Below are positions 26,544-34,919 of a DNA stretch of 38,606 nucleotides, piece after piece. Position numbers and translations under genes: made by a program. Each line of letters starts with the position of its first letter. Position 1 is the first letter of the stretch. The notes under the pieces are model-generated. The model saw nothing but the letters and a program-made list of their open reading frames with translations. It ran no database searches and was not told the origin of the DNA. The stretch is from Candidatus Electrothrix gigas. Its GTDB lineage: Bacteria; Desulfobacterota; Desulfobulbia; Desulfobulbales; Desulfobulbaceae. The DNA lies in the NCBI GenBank assembly GCA_022766165.1, contig QYLO01000030.1, positions 1-38,606 of the forward strand, given 5' to 3'.

Positions 26544-27084
26544 CAAACAGGTCAGCGTCCTGAAATGAGCAGGCAGTACGGTCTTTTTCTGACAGACAAG
26601 CTTTACCTTGAAGCGGCCATGTAATATTAAGATCAGGGTCGTTCCAAAGAATAGCCCGTTCATGTTTCGGAGCATAGTAGTCTGTTGCCAAGTAAAGAAA
26701 CTCTGCCTGTTCTGAAAGGACTAAGAATCCGTGGGCAAAGCCTTCGGGTATCCAGAACTGTTTTTTGTTTGCGGCGGAAAGGTATTCCCCGACCCATTGA
26801 CCAAAGGTTGGCGAGCTTTGGCGCAGATCCACGGCCACATCAAAGACCTCACCGGCAAGTACTCGGACCAGTTTGCCCTGGGGCTGCTGAATTTGGTAAT
26901 GAAGACCCCGCAAGACGTTTTTCCCAGAGGCTGAATGGTTATGCTGAACAAAGGTGGTATGCAGGCCGGTTGCCTCCTGCCAACGGCGTTGGTTGAAGCT
27001 CTCAAAAAAAAAGCCCCGCTCATCGCCAAAGACCTTGGGTTCAATAATAAGAACATTGGGAATAGCTGTTGATCGTACCTTCAT
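26539..27084 (-). CDS. rfbC: dTDP-4-dehydrorhamnose 3,5-epimerase
   Basis: 181 residues, the usual RmlC length. It has the motif NVLIIEPKVFGDERGFFFE, the catalytic-His region FVQHNHSASGKNVLRGLHYQ, and VRVLAGEVFDVAVDLRQSSP. FWIPEGFAHGFLVLSE and EFLYLATDYY follow, and NDPDLNITWPL near the end. It converts dTDP-4-keto-6-deoxyglucose to the rhamno form. It lies 90 bases after rmlB, with a perfect palindrome between them. rmlA and rmlD are absent from this window, so the rhamnose pathway is incomplete here. Confidence 0.95.
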   Translation of the reverse strand: MKVRSTAIPNVLIIEPKVFGDERGFFFESFNQRRWQEATGLHTTFVQHNHSASGKNVLRGLHYQIQQPQGKLVRVLAGEVFDVAVDLRQSSPTFGQWVGEYLSAANKKQFWIPEGFAHGFLVLSEQAEFLYLATDYYAPKHERAILWNDPDLNITWPLQGKACLSEKDRTACSFQDADLFE

Positions 27085-27112
27085 AGGTGTATAATGTTAT
27101 GTCTGTCTGATA

Positions 27113-27142
27113 TGTAGGGACACGGCATGCCGTGTCCCTACA
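27113..27142. repeat. Perfect 30-bp palindrome (REP-like), copy 1
   Basis: Each half reads TGTAGGGACACGGCA followed by its exact complement, centred on GCATGC. The core 28 bp are repeated at 35980-36007. It lies between rmlB and rmlC and would fold into a hairpin in the mRNA. Confidence 0.85.
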
Positions 27143-27174
27143 AAATTTTGCATAAAAAAATTCTTTCTGCCCCC

Positions 27175-28242
27175 TTAGTCACCGTACATCTTGGCATAGT
27201 ATTTTTGGTAAGAGCCATCAATGACTGATTCCATCCATGCCTGATTGTCCAGATACCAGGTAACAGTTTTTTTCATACCTTGTTCAAAGGTGTATTTCGG
27301 AGTCCAGCCCAGCTCCTGATCAATCTTCTCTGCATCAATGGCATAACGGCGGTCATGCCCAAGGCGGTCTTTCACAAAGGTGATAAGGGATCGTCTCTCT
27401 TTACCTGAAGGGAGCAGGCCAAGTTGTTCATCCAGCATATCGCAGAGCAACTCGACAACCTGGAGGTTGTTTTTTTCGTTGTGTCCACCGATATTATAGG
27501 ATTCTCCTAAGCGTCCCTGCTCCACCACCCGAACGATGGCCTCACAATGGTCCTGCACATAGAGCCAATCACGTACATTACCACCATCACCGTAGACTGG
27601 AAGGTCTTTTCCCTGCCTGCCGTTATTGAGCATGAGCGGAATCAATTTTTCTGGAAACTGATACGGGCCATAATTATTTGAACAGTTGGTTATGAGGATG
27701 GGCAGGCCATAGGTATGAAAGTAGGCCCGCACCAGATGATCCGAAGATGCCTTCGAGGCAGAGTAGGGTGAGCGAGGGTCATAAGGGGTGTGTTCGGTAA
27801 AATAGCCTGTTTCTCCCAGAGAACCGTAGACCTCATCTGTGCTGACGTGGAGAAAACGGCATTGATCGCTGTGTAATCCGTTATCCAACCAACTCTTTTT
27901 GGCTGCCTCAAGGAGTGTAAAGGTACCGGTAATATTGGTGCGGATAAACTCAGCTGGTCCAGTTATGGAGCGATCAACATGGGATTCTGCTGCAAAATGC
28001 ACCACAGTATCAATCTGCTCTTCTTGAAAGAGATCGTCCAACAGGGCTTGATCACAGATATCACCCCGGACAAAACGATAGGTAAGGTTTTTGCTTACGT
28101 CTTCAAGGTTAAGGAGGTTGCCAGCATAGGTCAATTTGTCAAGATTAACAATTTGCCAGTCTTGGCGTGTCTCAAGAAGGAGGCGGACAAAGTTTGCTCC
28201 AATAAAACCGCAGCCGCCAGTAACCAATACCGTTTTAGCCAT
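27175..28242 (-). CDS. rfbB: dTDP-glucose 4,6-dehydratase
   Basis: The 355-residue SDR-family enzyme (RmlB/RfbB) has the NAD-binding [14 protein letters not shown] (about 8-21), then [14 protein letters not shown] and [13 protein letters not shown] with the catalytic Thr-Asp-Glu. The active-site Tyr-Lys lies in [30 protein letters not shown] and [17 protein letters not shown] are family motifs. It dehydrates dTDP-glucose to 4-keto-6-deoxyglucose, the step before rmlC. It is the first gene of the minus-strand glycan block, downstream of tRNA-Pro and its terminator. Confidence 0.97.
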   Translation of the reverse strand: MAKTVLVTGGCGFIGANFVRLLLETRQDWQIVNLDKLTYAGNLLNLEDVSKNLTYRFVRGDICDQALLDDLFQEEQIDTVVHFAAESHVDRSITGPAEFIRTNITGTFTLLEAAKKSWLDNGLHSDQCRFLHVSTDEVYGSLGETGYFTEHTPYDPRSPYSASKASSDHLVRAYFHTYGLPILITNCSNNYGPYQFPEKLIPLMLNNGRQGKDLPVYGDGGNVRDWLYVQDHCEAIVRVVEQGRLGESYNIGGHNEKNNLQVVELLCDMLDEQLGLLPSGKERRSLITFVKDRLGHDRRYAIDAEKIDQELGWTPKYTFEQGMKKTVTWYLDNQAWMESVIDGSYQKYYAKMYGD

Positions 28243-28281
28243 GTTTTTTCCTGTTGCGCATATTTTTGCGAATGAGCTGGC

Positions 28282-28326
28282 AAAAAAAAAGTTTCGTTCT
28301 GTATTTTTAATTATACAAAACGAAAC
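28282..28326 (-). terminator. Rho-independent terminator after tRNA-Pro
   Basis: On the minus strand GTTTCGTTTTGTAT pairs with ATACAGAACGAAAC across a short loop (stem arms at 28291-28326), followed by a T-run of nine at 28282-28290. Confidence 0.85.
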
Positions 28327-28331
28327 CTATC

Positions 28332-28408
28332 TGGTCGGGAAGAGAGGATTCGAACCTCCGACCCCAGCGTCCCGAACGCTGTGCTCTACCAGACTGAGCC
28401 ACTTCCCG
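28332..28408 (-). tRNA. tRNA-Pro (anticodon CGG)
   Basis: The 77-nt cloverleaf has acceptor CGGGAAG/CTTCCCG, an anticodon stem CAGCG/CGCTG and the loop TTCGGGA with anticodon CGG. The T-arm contains GGTTCGAATCC. The discriminator is A and CCA is encoded. It reads CCG codons. Confidence 0.95.
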
Positions 28409-28465
28409 ATGTGAAGTTATATATTGCCAAAATGATCCGTTTTCCCTGTCATTGTAGACAGAAAG

Positions 28466-28494
28466 TGTATAATATAATTCGGTGATGCTGGCAA
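28466..28494 (-). promoter_or_regulatory. Sigma-70-type promoter of tRNA-Pro
   Basis: On the minus strand TTGCCA (28489-28494) and TATACA (28466-28471) lie 17 bases apart, about 58 bases upstream of the tRNA. The HU gene is upstream in the same direction, so it also forms an HU-tRNA intergenic promoter. Confidence 0.5.
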
Positions 28495-28548
28495 GTGTAA
28501 AGTGTACTGAAACTAAAAAATAATACGTTTCTTCCTGCTGTTTTCCAG

Positions 28549-28821
28549 CTATTTAACAGCCTCGGCAAGTTTGCTGCCCGGCTTAAATTTTGCCACAGTC
28601 TTTGCAGGAATGTCCATAGGTTTTCCGGTTTGAGGATTTTTTGCCTTTCGTGCTGCCCGATTGGCTGTAGAAAATGTACCAAAGCCAACGAGGGTAACCT
28701 TGTCACCTTCGGAAAGGGCCTCTGTAATGCTCATCAGCATACCATTGAGTGCTTTTTCTGCTGCCGATTTGCTGATATCAGCTGCTCCGGCCATAGCCTC
28801 AACCAATTCTTTCTTGTTCAT
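28549..28821 (-). CDS. HU-type DNA-binding protein
   Basis: 90 residues typical of HU/IHF proteins. The start is MNKKELVEAMAGAADISKSA, followed by GFGTFSTANRAARKAKNPQT and the Pro-containing beta-arm. The tail GKPMDIPAKTVAKFKPGSKL is the family ending. It bends and compacts DNA and can act in transposition and replication. The plain HU form (RNPQTG-type arm) is preferred over IHF. It is a single gene with the tRNA downstream. It is preceded by an operator-like dyad at 28934-28954. Confidence 0.95.
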   Translation of the reverse strand: MNKKELVEAMAGAADISKSAAEKALNGMLMSITEALSEGDKVTLVGFGTFSTANRAARKAKNPQTGKPMDIPAKTVAKFKPGSKLAEAVK

Positions 28822-28933
28822 TCTCCCTTCCTCTCTAGTGTAGTGCGAAATGCGAAATTTCAGTAACTGGTCATGAATACAACCTGTGTATCACTGCGAT
28901 TAGTGTACCACGTTACATAACATGATATCGTCT

Positions 28934-28954
28934 TGTCAAAGGAAAAATTTGACA
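28934..28954. promoter_or_regulatory. Inverted repeat upstream of the HU gene
   Basis: TGTCAAA and TTTGACA flank a 7-base spacer. The arm nearer HU reads TTGACA on the minus strand and could serve as its -35 box, although no good -10 hexamer sits at the standard spacing. The dyad could be a regulator site. Confidence 0.35.
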
Positions 28955-28985
28955 GGAGATATTAAACCGGATAGCGAAGCATCTG

Positions 28986-29822
28986 TCAACGTGCTTCTAC
29001 GTCAAGATAAATCTTGTCAACGTTTTTCTTTTTTAGCGGAGCAAGAAGATTTTTTTGTATGGCATCATAACTGAGCTGAGAAAGGGAGGTTTCCTGGAGT
29101 TGCACCGTCAACGTTTCTTGCAGGTCTTGAAGCAGACGGATACGGCAACCGATAAATCCTTGTGCTTCCAGCGTTTGCTCTAGGTTGGCGATTCTGTTGA
29201 GGCGTTCAGAGGTAATGGACATGGTATGGGGAATTCTGGTGGCAAGACAAGAGGAGGAGGGCTTGTTGGCCGTGTCAAGCCCCATGTCTTGACTCAGAAG
29301 ACGAATAGTTTTTTTATCCAGGCCACAATCCGCTAAAGGGGTATGAATGCCGAGTTCAAGAAGAGCTCGCAGGCCCGGACGCCCGGTTTCTCCTTGGCTG
29401 AGATCGTCAGCATTTGTTCCATCCAACAGAGTGGAGATCCCCTCTTGAGCTAAGGTTTTCAGAAAGAGACTGTACAGACGTCTTTTGCAGAGGTAGCAAC
29501 GATTTTCTGGATTCGCAACAAAGTCATCCCACGTCAACGGTTCTATCCTGATAATGCGTTGCTCCAACAGATCTGCTGGATAGCCGTGTCGTTCTGCCCA
29601 GGTGTCAGCGTCTGCCTGTTCCTGCTTTTTTTGCAGACAGGAACGGGCGTGGAGGACGAGAACGTTTTTCGGTCCCAAGACATCAAGCGCAGAACCAAGC
29701 AACAAAGAAGAGTCAACTCCACCGGAAAAGGCTATTCCTACTCGACCCATCCGACCCACCCGCTTGAAACCGGCAAGATGGCGAAAGAGTTGCCCTTGCC
29801 GGTGCTCTAGCTCTTTGTTCAT
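28986..29822 (-). CDS. larE: LarE-like ATP-dependent sulfur transferase (PP-loop)
   Basis: The 278-residue PP-loop ATPase has GRVGIAFSGGVDSSLLLGS (the SGGVDS loop), LLDGTNADDLSQGETGRP, and NKPSSSCLATRIPHT. LarE adenylates the Ni-pincer precursor and gives sulfur from a cysteine. This copy has three cysteines arranged as in iron-sulfur-type LarE: the RCYLCK pair and the SSSCLATRIP Cys. LarB and LarC are not nearby. It follows the homocysteine-biosynthesis gene by six bases, so sulfur transfer to that pathway is also possible. The gene symbol reflects family membership; a different acceptor is plausible. Confidence 0.82.
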   Translation of the reverse strand: MNKELEHRQGQLFRHLAGFKRVGRMGRVGIAFSGGVDSSLLLGSALDVLGPKNVLVLHARSCLQKKQEQADADTWAERHGYPADLLEQRIIRIEPLTWDDFVANPENRCYLCKRRLYSLFLKTLAQEGISTLLDGTNADDLSQGETGRPGLRALLELGIHTPLADCGLDKKTIRLLSQDMGLDTANKPSSSCLATRIPHTMSITSERLNRIANLEQTLEAQGFIGCRIRLLQDLQETLTVQLQETSLSQLSYDAIQKNLLAPLKKKNVDKIYLDVEAR

Positions 29823-29828
29823 GTCGCT

Positions 29829-31040
29829 TTACTTTTCCGGATCAAAGGAAAAGTCAGCGCTGGGAAAAAAGTCTACAGGTTCTCCAAGATGAAAGGTACC
29901 AGCCTGAATCCACTCCTTTAAGGTCTCAGCAATCTTGCGTGCGCCGGACAGAGAGGAGAGGGGGGCAGTTGGCACTTTTTTCCCTGCCACCTCTATCTCG
30001 CCACTTTTGAGCTGGGCATAGCTGACCTTGCCGTAATGACGGGCAATACCGTTGGTGTAATCATGTCCATAATCAATAACATGGGTGAAGATCTCCTCAT
30101 CAGAGACCCCAGTAAAACGAGCCATGTCTTCATTGAGGATCGGGATAGGTACACCCAATCCCACAGCAAGCGAGTTACCATAGCCTCGCAGACTCACACC
30201 CCGTAACCACTCAGCGGACATTTTTTTCAGGTCGCCTTGGACCATCATAGTGCCTGCTGGTCTGATGGGGACACCGTTATCACCACGTGGTGCGCCTGGC
30301 GCATGTTGCGTTCCCTGAAAGGTTACATAGCCGACCCCGCCACCGAGAAAGATCCGGGTGCCAATACCAATCGTGCGATAGAGCGGGTCGTTGAGCAGGG
30401 GACTGAGCTGGCCTGCGCTACAGTAGTTGGCATTGCGGCAGTTAGGCTTGAGAGTTCCCATATAGGTATAAACGATTTTATCGGACAGATTCACTGCGCA
30501 GTTATAGTTTTGATACCCGTTGCGTGGGTTGCAGAGTATGGCATTGGGCATGTCAGCAAGCGTAATCTCTTTTTTGCACTTGGTGTTGGCATAACAGTCT
30601 GTGGGATAGGCTTTAGCCTCTAGATGAACAGTCTTGCCAGCCACCAGATCTTCAATAATATGCCCACCGCCATAACGAAAAGCACCAGGGTACACCTGAT
30701 TCAGCGGGTCAGTCTCTGCGGGTTCTGTTGCTCCTAAATAAATATCTATGGCTGCAATGCCAGCATAGGCTGCGACCTTGTTGATCCAGACCTTTTGCGC
30801 CTTAATAGTCGGGTTTGTTTGACCAAAGTTGAGAAATGCGCCTGATGAACACATCGTGGAAAAGGTGCCAGTCGTGACAACGTCAATGCGGCGGGCTGCC
30901 TCAACAGGGCCCTCTTGCTGGACAATATCAACCATCTCGTCCGCTGTGACCACCACAGCCTCTCCTGCCTTAATTCTGGCATTGATTTCCGCATAGGTTT
31001 TATTCACCTTAAACTTCTTCTCTTGCTTTGGATCACTCAT
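29829..31040 (-). CDS. Homocysteine biosynthesis protein (DUF39/HcyBio)
   Basis: 403 residues of the HcyBio (DUF39, COG1900) family, which makes homocysteine from aspartate semialdehyde and sulfide in methanogens and some sulfate reducers. Family features are TGTFSTMCSSGAFLNFG (Cys64), YAGIAAIDIYLGATEP, GGGHIIEDLVAGK, the Cys-rich stretch around CYANTKCKKEITL and NAILCNPRNGYQNYNC, and GGVGYVTFQGTQHAPGAPR. No CBS or ferredoxin extension is fused. AGGGG lies about eight bases upstream of ATG. It is cotranscribed with larE. The CZB-pheA-uup operon diverges from it to the right. Confidence 0.92.
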   Translation of the reverse strand: MSDPKQEKKFKVNKTYAEINARIKAGEAVVVTADEMVDIVQQEGPVEAARRIDVVTTGTFSTMCSSGAFLNFGQTNPTIKAQKVWINKVAAYAGIAAIDIYLGATEPAETDPLNQVYPGAFRYGGGHIIEDLVAGKTVHLEAKAYPTDCYANTKCKKEITLADMPNAILCNPRNGYQNYNCAVNLSDKIVYTYMGTLKPNCRNANYCSAGQLSPLLNDPLYRTIGIGTRIFLGGGVGYVTFQGTQHAPGAPRGDNGVPIRPAGTMMVQGDLKKMSAEWLRGVSLRGYGNSLAVGLGVPIPILNEDMARFTGVSDEEIFTHVIDYGHDYTNGIARHYGKVSYAQLKSGEIEVAGKKVPTAPLSSLSGARKIAETLKEWIQAGTFHLGEPVDFFPSADFSFDPEK

Positions 31041-31160
31041 CCCCTTTATCCCCTTTGTCCTCTGTGTGCATTTATCTCTTCATTATCCCTTCCCAACGGG
31101 GTGGGATGCGTGTTATTTTGCATTTTTTATTTGCAACCCATGCCTGATGGTTTTAGCATG

Positions 31161-31188
31161 TTGAAACATTCTACAAATATTTTACTAT
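31161..31188 (+). promoter_or_regulatory. Possible promoter of the CZB-pheA-uup operon
   Basis: TTGAAA (31161-31166) and TACTAT (31183-31188) lie 16 bases apart, with about 70 bases to the start of the CZB gene. The fit is moderate. Confidence 0.4.
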
Positions 31189-31258
31189 ACCTGAACCCTG
31201 CATTACACGCCAAACGTTTTCCAGCTTTTACTGATTTTGTTGTTGAAGAGATAGAAAA

Positions 31259-31738
31259 ATGGATAAGATAGAGATCATAACAACCCTCAAGCTCGCTGCT
31301 GTTTCCCATCGGGCATGGTTGAGCAATGCCCAAGCCCTGATAGAAGGTGTGCCTCTGGATAAAGAGAAGATACCGGTCAGATTAGCTGAATGTGAATTCG
31401 GCAAATGGTATTACGGTGATGGACAAAAGCTGAAAAATATTCCTGGCTTTCAAGAAATTGCACAACCGCATGATAGGGTTCACACAACATATATGGAAAT
31501 ATTTACGCTCCTTTACGGTAAAGAGGATAGGGAAGAGATCAAAAATCCATCCTTTTTTAGTAGACTCATCGGAACTGCTCAAAAAGCTGCTACGGAAAAA
31601 CGAGAGGCGGCAAAGGCAAAATCGTTGCTTTTGCAAGAGTACTCCACAGAAGTTATTTTTCAGCTGGAGCAGCTACAACGAATGATTGATGCTATGAGTG
31701 CAAAAGAATTATCTGATTATCTTACCAACCTTACCTGA
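31259..31738 (+). CDS. Stand-alone CZB (chemoreceptor zinc-binding) domain protein
   Basis: 159 residues matching the CZB domain (PF13682), with the pattern His (AAVSHRAWLSNAQALIEG), Cys (ECEFGKWYYGDGQKL) and His (AQPHDRVHTTY). The Cys and His residues bind zinc and sense hypochlorite or zinc in chemoreceptors and diguanylate cyclases. Here no receptor or catalytic domain is attached. A coiled C-terminal helix (about 105-155) follows. It is the first gene of the operon, 29 bases ahead of pheA, so a regulatory role at this locus is possible but unproven. Confidence 0.82.
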   Translation: MDKIEIITTLKLAAVSHRAWLSNAQALIEGVPLDKEKIPVRLAECEFGKWYYGDGQKLKNIPGFQEIAQPHDRVHTTYMEIFTLLYGKEDREEIKNPSFFSRLIGTAQKAATEKREAAKAKSLLLQEYSTEVIFQLEQLQRMIDAMSAKELSDYLTNLT

Positions 31739-31767
31739 AAACGACCTGTTAGAGTGAAATATATACA

Positions 31768-32871
31768 ATGGATGACAAGAAAAACATACCCCATGTTCGG
31801 CAGCGGATCGATGAAATTGACGATGCGGTGTTAAGCCTGCTCAAGGAACGCCTTGACTATGCCCGTACAATCGGTGCCTTGAAAAAAGAGTCAGCACGTT
31901 CAACCTGGGACCCTCGCCGGGAACGCGAGATCTATGAACGACTGCTGACAAATAACCAAGGAGATTTTCCAGAAAAGGCTGTCAAGAGCATCTTTCATGA
32001 GATCATCACCGCCTGCCGACATGCCCAAAAGAGTGTGGAAGTCGCCTTTCTCGGTCCCGAGGCTACCTTTACCCATCTTGCCGGGGTGAAATTTTTTGGC
32101 CAGACTGCTGACTACAAGGCCCTGGAGTCTATTGATGAGGTTTTTCACGAGGTAGAAAAGGGCAGGATAGAGTACGGGATCGTGCCAGTGGAAAACTCAA
32201 TTGAAGGAGCGGTTTTTTCTACGCTTGACTCTTTTATGAAGTATCGAATTAAGATCTGCGGGGAGTTGCGCCTGCCCATTCGTCATAATTTAGTCTGTCA
32301 GTCCGGTGATATCAAGGATATTCAGACTGTGGCCTCTCATTACCAGCCGTTAGCCCAATGCCGGGAGTGGTTGCGCAAAAATATGGCGGATGTACCCACT
32401 TTGGAGGTCTTTTCCACAGCCGGGGCCGCACAGATGGCAGCTAATAATCCCAATATCGGGGCCATTGCCAGTGAACTCTCGGTAAAGACCTATAATGTCC
32501 AGGTTGCAGTGAGCGGAATTGAGGACTATCAGGGCAACACTACCCGTTTTTTGGTGATAGGACGGCAGTCTCCTTCACCCAGTGGTCTTGATAAGACCTC
32601 GCTCCTGCTTGGCATGGCAGATCGTCCTGGGGCCTTAAACGAGGCTCTGACCGTCCTCTCTGCCAAGGGCATTAATCTGGCCAAGATTGAATCCCGCCCC
32701 ATAAAGGGCAAGCAGTGGAAATACCTCTTTTTCATTGATCTTATTGGGCATATAGAAGATCCGGTTATTAAGGAGGCCTGCTCCATTCTCAGGCAAATCT
32801 GCGCCTATTATGAGTGGTTGGGATCGTATCCCAAGGCAGAGAGCAACGAGGCGGTGGGCGAACATGTCTAA
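31768..32871 (+). CDS. pheA: Chorismate mutase / prephenate dehydratase (P-protein)
   Basis: The 367-residue bifunctional enzyme of phenylalanine synthesis has three domains. Chorismate mutase (about 5-90) has RQRIDEIDDAVLSLLKERLD. Prephenate dehydratase (about 93-275) has VAFLGPEATFTHLAG, VPVENSIEGAVFSTLD and the catalytic TRF in YQGNTTRFLVIG. The ACT domain (about 285-360) has DRPGALNEALTVL and LAKIESRPIKGKQWKYLF and allows feedback by phenylalanine. It overlaps the start of uup by eight bases. Confidence 0.97.
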   Translation: MDDKKNIPHVRQRIDEIDDAVLSLLKERLDYARTIGALKKESARSTWDPRREREIYERLLTNNQGDFPEKAVKSIFHEIITACRHAQKSVEVAFLGPEATFTHLAGVKFFGQTADYKALESIDEVFHEVEKGRIEYGIVPVENSIEGAVFSTLDSFMKYRIKICGELRLPIRHNLVCQSGDIKDIQTVASHYQPLAQCREWLRKNMADVPTLEVFSTAGAAQMAANNPNIGAIASELSVKTYNVQVAVSGIEDYQGNTTRFLVIGRQSPSPSGLDKTSLLLGMADRPGALNEALTVLSAKGINLAKIESRPIKGKQWKYLFFIDLIGHIEDPVIKEACSILRQICAYYEWLGSYPKAESNEAVGEHV

Positions 32872-34720
32872 CATGTCTAATCTGCTCTCCTGTCAAGACC
32901 TGAGCAAGGCATTTGGCGTCCAGACTCTGTTTTCCTCTGTGAGTTTGGTCTTGGCGCAAGGGGATCGGGTGGGGTTGATCGGTCCTAACGGCTCAGGCAA
33001 ATCTACTTTGCTCAAGATCCTTGCCGGAATGATTGAGGCAGATAGCGGCAAAATCTTTCAACAACGGCATGTTCGGGTCAGTTATCTGGCCCAGACTGAT
33101 GTCTTTGCTGAAGACAGGAGTTGCGCTGATACCCTCTACGCTGCTGTGGCTGATCTTCATATAGAAGAGGTAGAACAGTATAACCGGGTCCATAGCCTGC
33201 TCAGTCGGGCTGAATTTCCAGACCCAGAAAGCCCGGTGCGACTGCTTTCCGGAGGCTGGCGCAAGCGATTAGCCATCTGCCGAGCCTTGGTGGTCCATCC
33301 TGATGTCCTGGTCATGGACGAGCCTACCAACCATCTGGATATTGAGGGTATCCTCTGGTTGGAAAAGCTGCTCAAGGCATCAATACCTGAAAGCCCGGAC
33401 GCCTATCTCATGGTCAGCCATGACCGTCGTTTCTTGGAAAACACAGTGAATCGGATTGTTGAACTCTCTGCGGCCTATCCCGAGGGAACGCTCCAGATTG
33501 ATGGGAACTACTCTGCTTTTCTGGAAAAGCGCGATATCTTTTTAGAGCAACAGCAGGAACAGGAGGAACGGCTTGCCAACAAGGTGCGGCGGGAAAACGA
33601 GTGGCTCAGTCGTGGCCCCAAGGCCCGTGCCACCAAGGCCAAATCTCGCAAGGATGCAGCCTATCGCCTGCAAGATGAACTGGTGGTCCTCAAGCAGCGG
33701 AATCGGGTGGGTACGTCAGTGGATATCTCTTTTGACGGTACAGACCGTAAGACCAAGAAGTTATTGGTTGCCACGGGAATCAGCAAGGGGTTTGAGGGAC
33801 GCACCCTGTTTTCTGAACTTGATCTGACCCTTTCTCCAGGTACCCGACTTGGTTTGCTGGGCCGGAACGGTTGCGGCAAATCCACCCTGATGCAGATTTT
33901 GGCAGCAGCAGGGGCTGATGATGACAGCGGCGTACAATCAGACAGCGGAACAATCAAGGCAGCAGACAATCTGCGTATTATCAGCTTTGACCAGCGTCGG
34001 GAGCAACTGGATCAGGAGCAGACCTTACGGCGAGCCTTGGCGCCGGACGGGGATTCGGTGATGTATCAGGGTCGTTCGATTCATGTGGCCTCGTGGGCGC
34101 AACGTTTTCTCTTTCGCACGGATCAACTGGAAACCCCGGTGTCCCGCCTTTCCGGTGGGGAGCAGGCCCGCATCCTGATTGCCTCATTGATGCGTCAGCC
34201 TGCGGATATCCTGCTGCTGGATGAGCCAACCAATGATCTGGATATTCCCTCCCTGAACGTGTTGGAGCAGAGCCTGAATGAGTTTGCCGGGGCCTTGGTG
34301 CTGGTGACCCATGATCGTTTTATGCTGGATCGAATCTGTAATCAGGTACTCGGCTTTGATGGCAAGGGCAAGGCCACCCTGTTTGCCGATTATGAACAGT
34401 GGCTGACAGCCCTCGCTAGTGGTAGGGCGGAAGAAGAGAAAAAGCAGAACAAGAAGAAAGTTCAGTCCAAGCCTGTTGGCAAGAAGTCCGCTAAAAAGCT
34501 CTCCTACATGGATCAGCGTGAGTACGATCAGATGGAAGAGAAGATTCTGGAGGCAGAGACTCGCCAGGAGGAGCTGGAAACGGCAATACAGGAACCAGAA
34601 CTAGCCGCAGATCCTGCCAAGTTGGCTGAGTGTTGCGAGGAACTGGAGATTGTCCAGCAGGAGATCAGCGACCTCTACGCCCGCTGGGAGGAACTGGAGG
34701 CCATGCAACATGGCGAGTGA
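32864..34720 (+). CDS. uup: ABC-F family ATPase, Uup-like
   Basis: About 618 residues from the ATG at 32864. The pheA stop lies within the first codons, and MSNLL at 32873 is an alternative start. Domain 1 has Walker A GPNGSGKST (40-48), LSGGWRKRLAICRAL and VLVMDEPTNHLDI. Domain 2 has GRNGCGKST, LSGGEQARILIASLM and LLLDEPTNDLDI. The C-terminal coiled coil begins with KKLSYMDQREYDQMEEKILE, characteristic of Uup. Uup-like proteins bind ribosomes or branched DNA and affect translation or precise transposon excision. It is translated together with pheA and the downstream zinc-finger gene. Confidence 0.85.
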   Translation: MSNMSNLLSCQDLSKAFGVQTLFSSVSLVLAQGDRVGLIGPNGSGKSTLLKILAGMIEADSGKIFQQRHVRVSYLAQTDVFAEDRSCADTLYAAVADLHIEEVEQYNRVHSLLSRAEFPDPESPVRLLSGGWRKRLAICRALVVHPDVLVMDEPTNHLDIEGILWLEKLLKASIPESPDAYLMVSHDRRFLENTVNRIVELSAAYPEGTLQIDGNYSAFLEKRDIFLEQQQEQEERLANKVRRENEWLSRGPKARATKAKSRKDAAYRLQDELVVLKQRNRVGTSVDISFDGTDRKTKKLLVATGISKGFEGRTLFSELDLTLSPGTRLGLLGRNGCGKSTLMQILAAAGADDDSGVQSDSGTIKAADNLRIISFDQRREQLDQEQTLRRALAPDGDSVMYQGRSIHVASWAQRFLFRTDQLETPVSRLSGGEQARILIASLMRQPADILLLDEPTNDLDIPSLNVLEQSLNEFAGALVLVTHDRFMLDRICNQVLGFDGKGKATLFADYEQWLTALASGRAEEEKKQNKKKVQSKPVGKKSAKKLSYMDQREYDQMEEKILEAETRQEELETAIQEPELAADPAKLAECCEELEIVQQEISDLYARWEELEAMQHGE

Positions 34721-34919
34721 ACAGGCGCAGCAACAGCATCCGCCCTGTCCAGCCTGCGGTGGTACTGGTCAGCTCAATCAGTTCAAAGGGGAAAGCCGCT
34801 TTGTACTGACCGTGGAGGAGTGTCCGCTGTGTTGTGGATTTGGCTATGTGCAGGAGGCAGCAGAGGGTCATCAGGACAGTCAGGACAAGAAAAGCCATAC
34901 ATCAAGGGGTAAGAAATGA
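34710..34919 (+). CDS. Small DnaJ-like zinc-finger protein
   Basis: A 69-residue protein that starts inside the uup gene (11-base overlap). It has two CxxC pairs in a DnaJ-type arrangement, CPACGGTGQ and CPLCCGFGY, separated by about 20 residues. The tail is charged and disordered. It probably binds one zinc ion and could act in protein or RNA binding beside the ABC-F protein. The gene is easily missed; the start ATG lies next to the uup stop. Confidence 0.7.
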   Translation: MASEQAQQQHPPCPACGGTGQLNQFKGESRFVLTVEECPLCCGFGYVQEAAEGHQDSQDKKSHTSRGKK

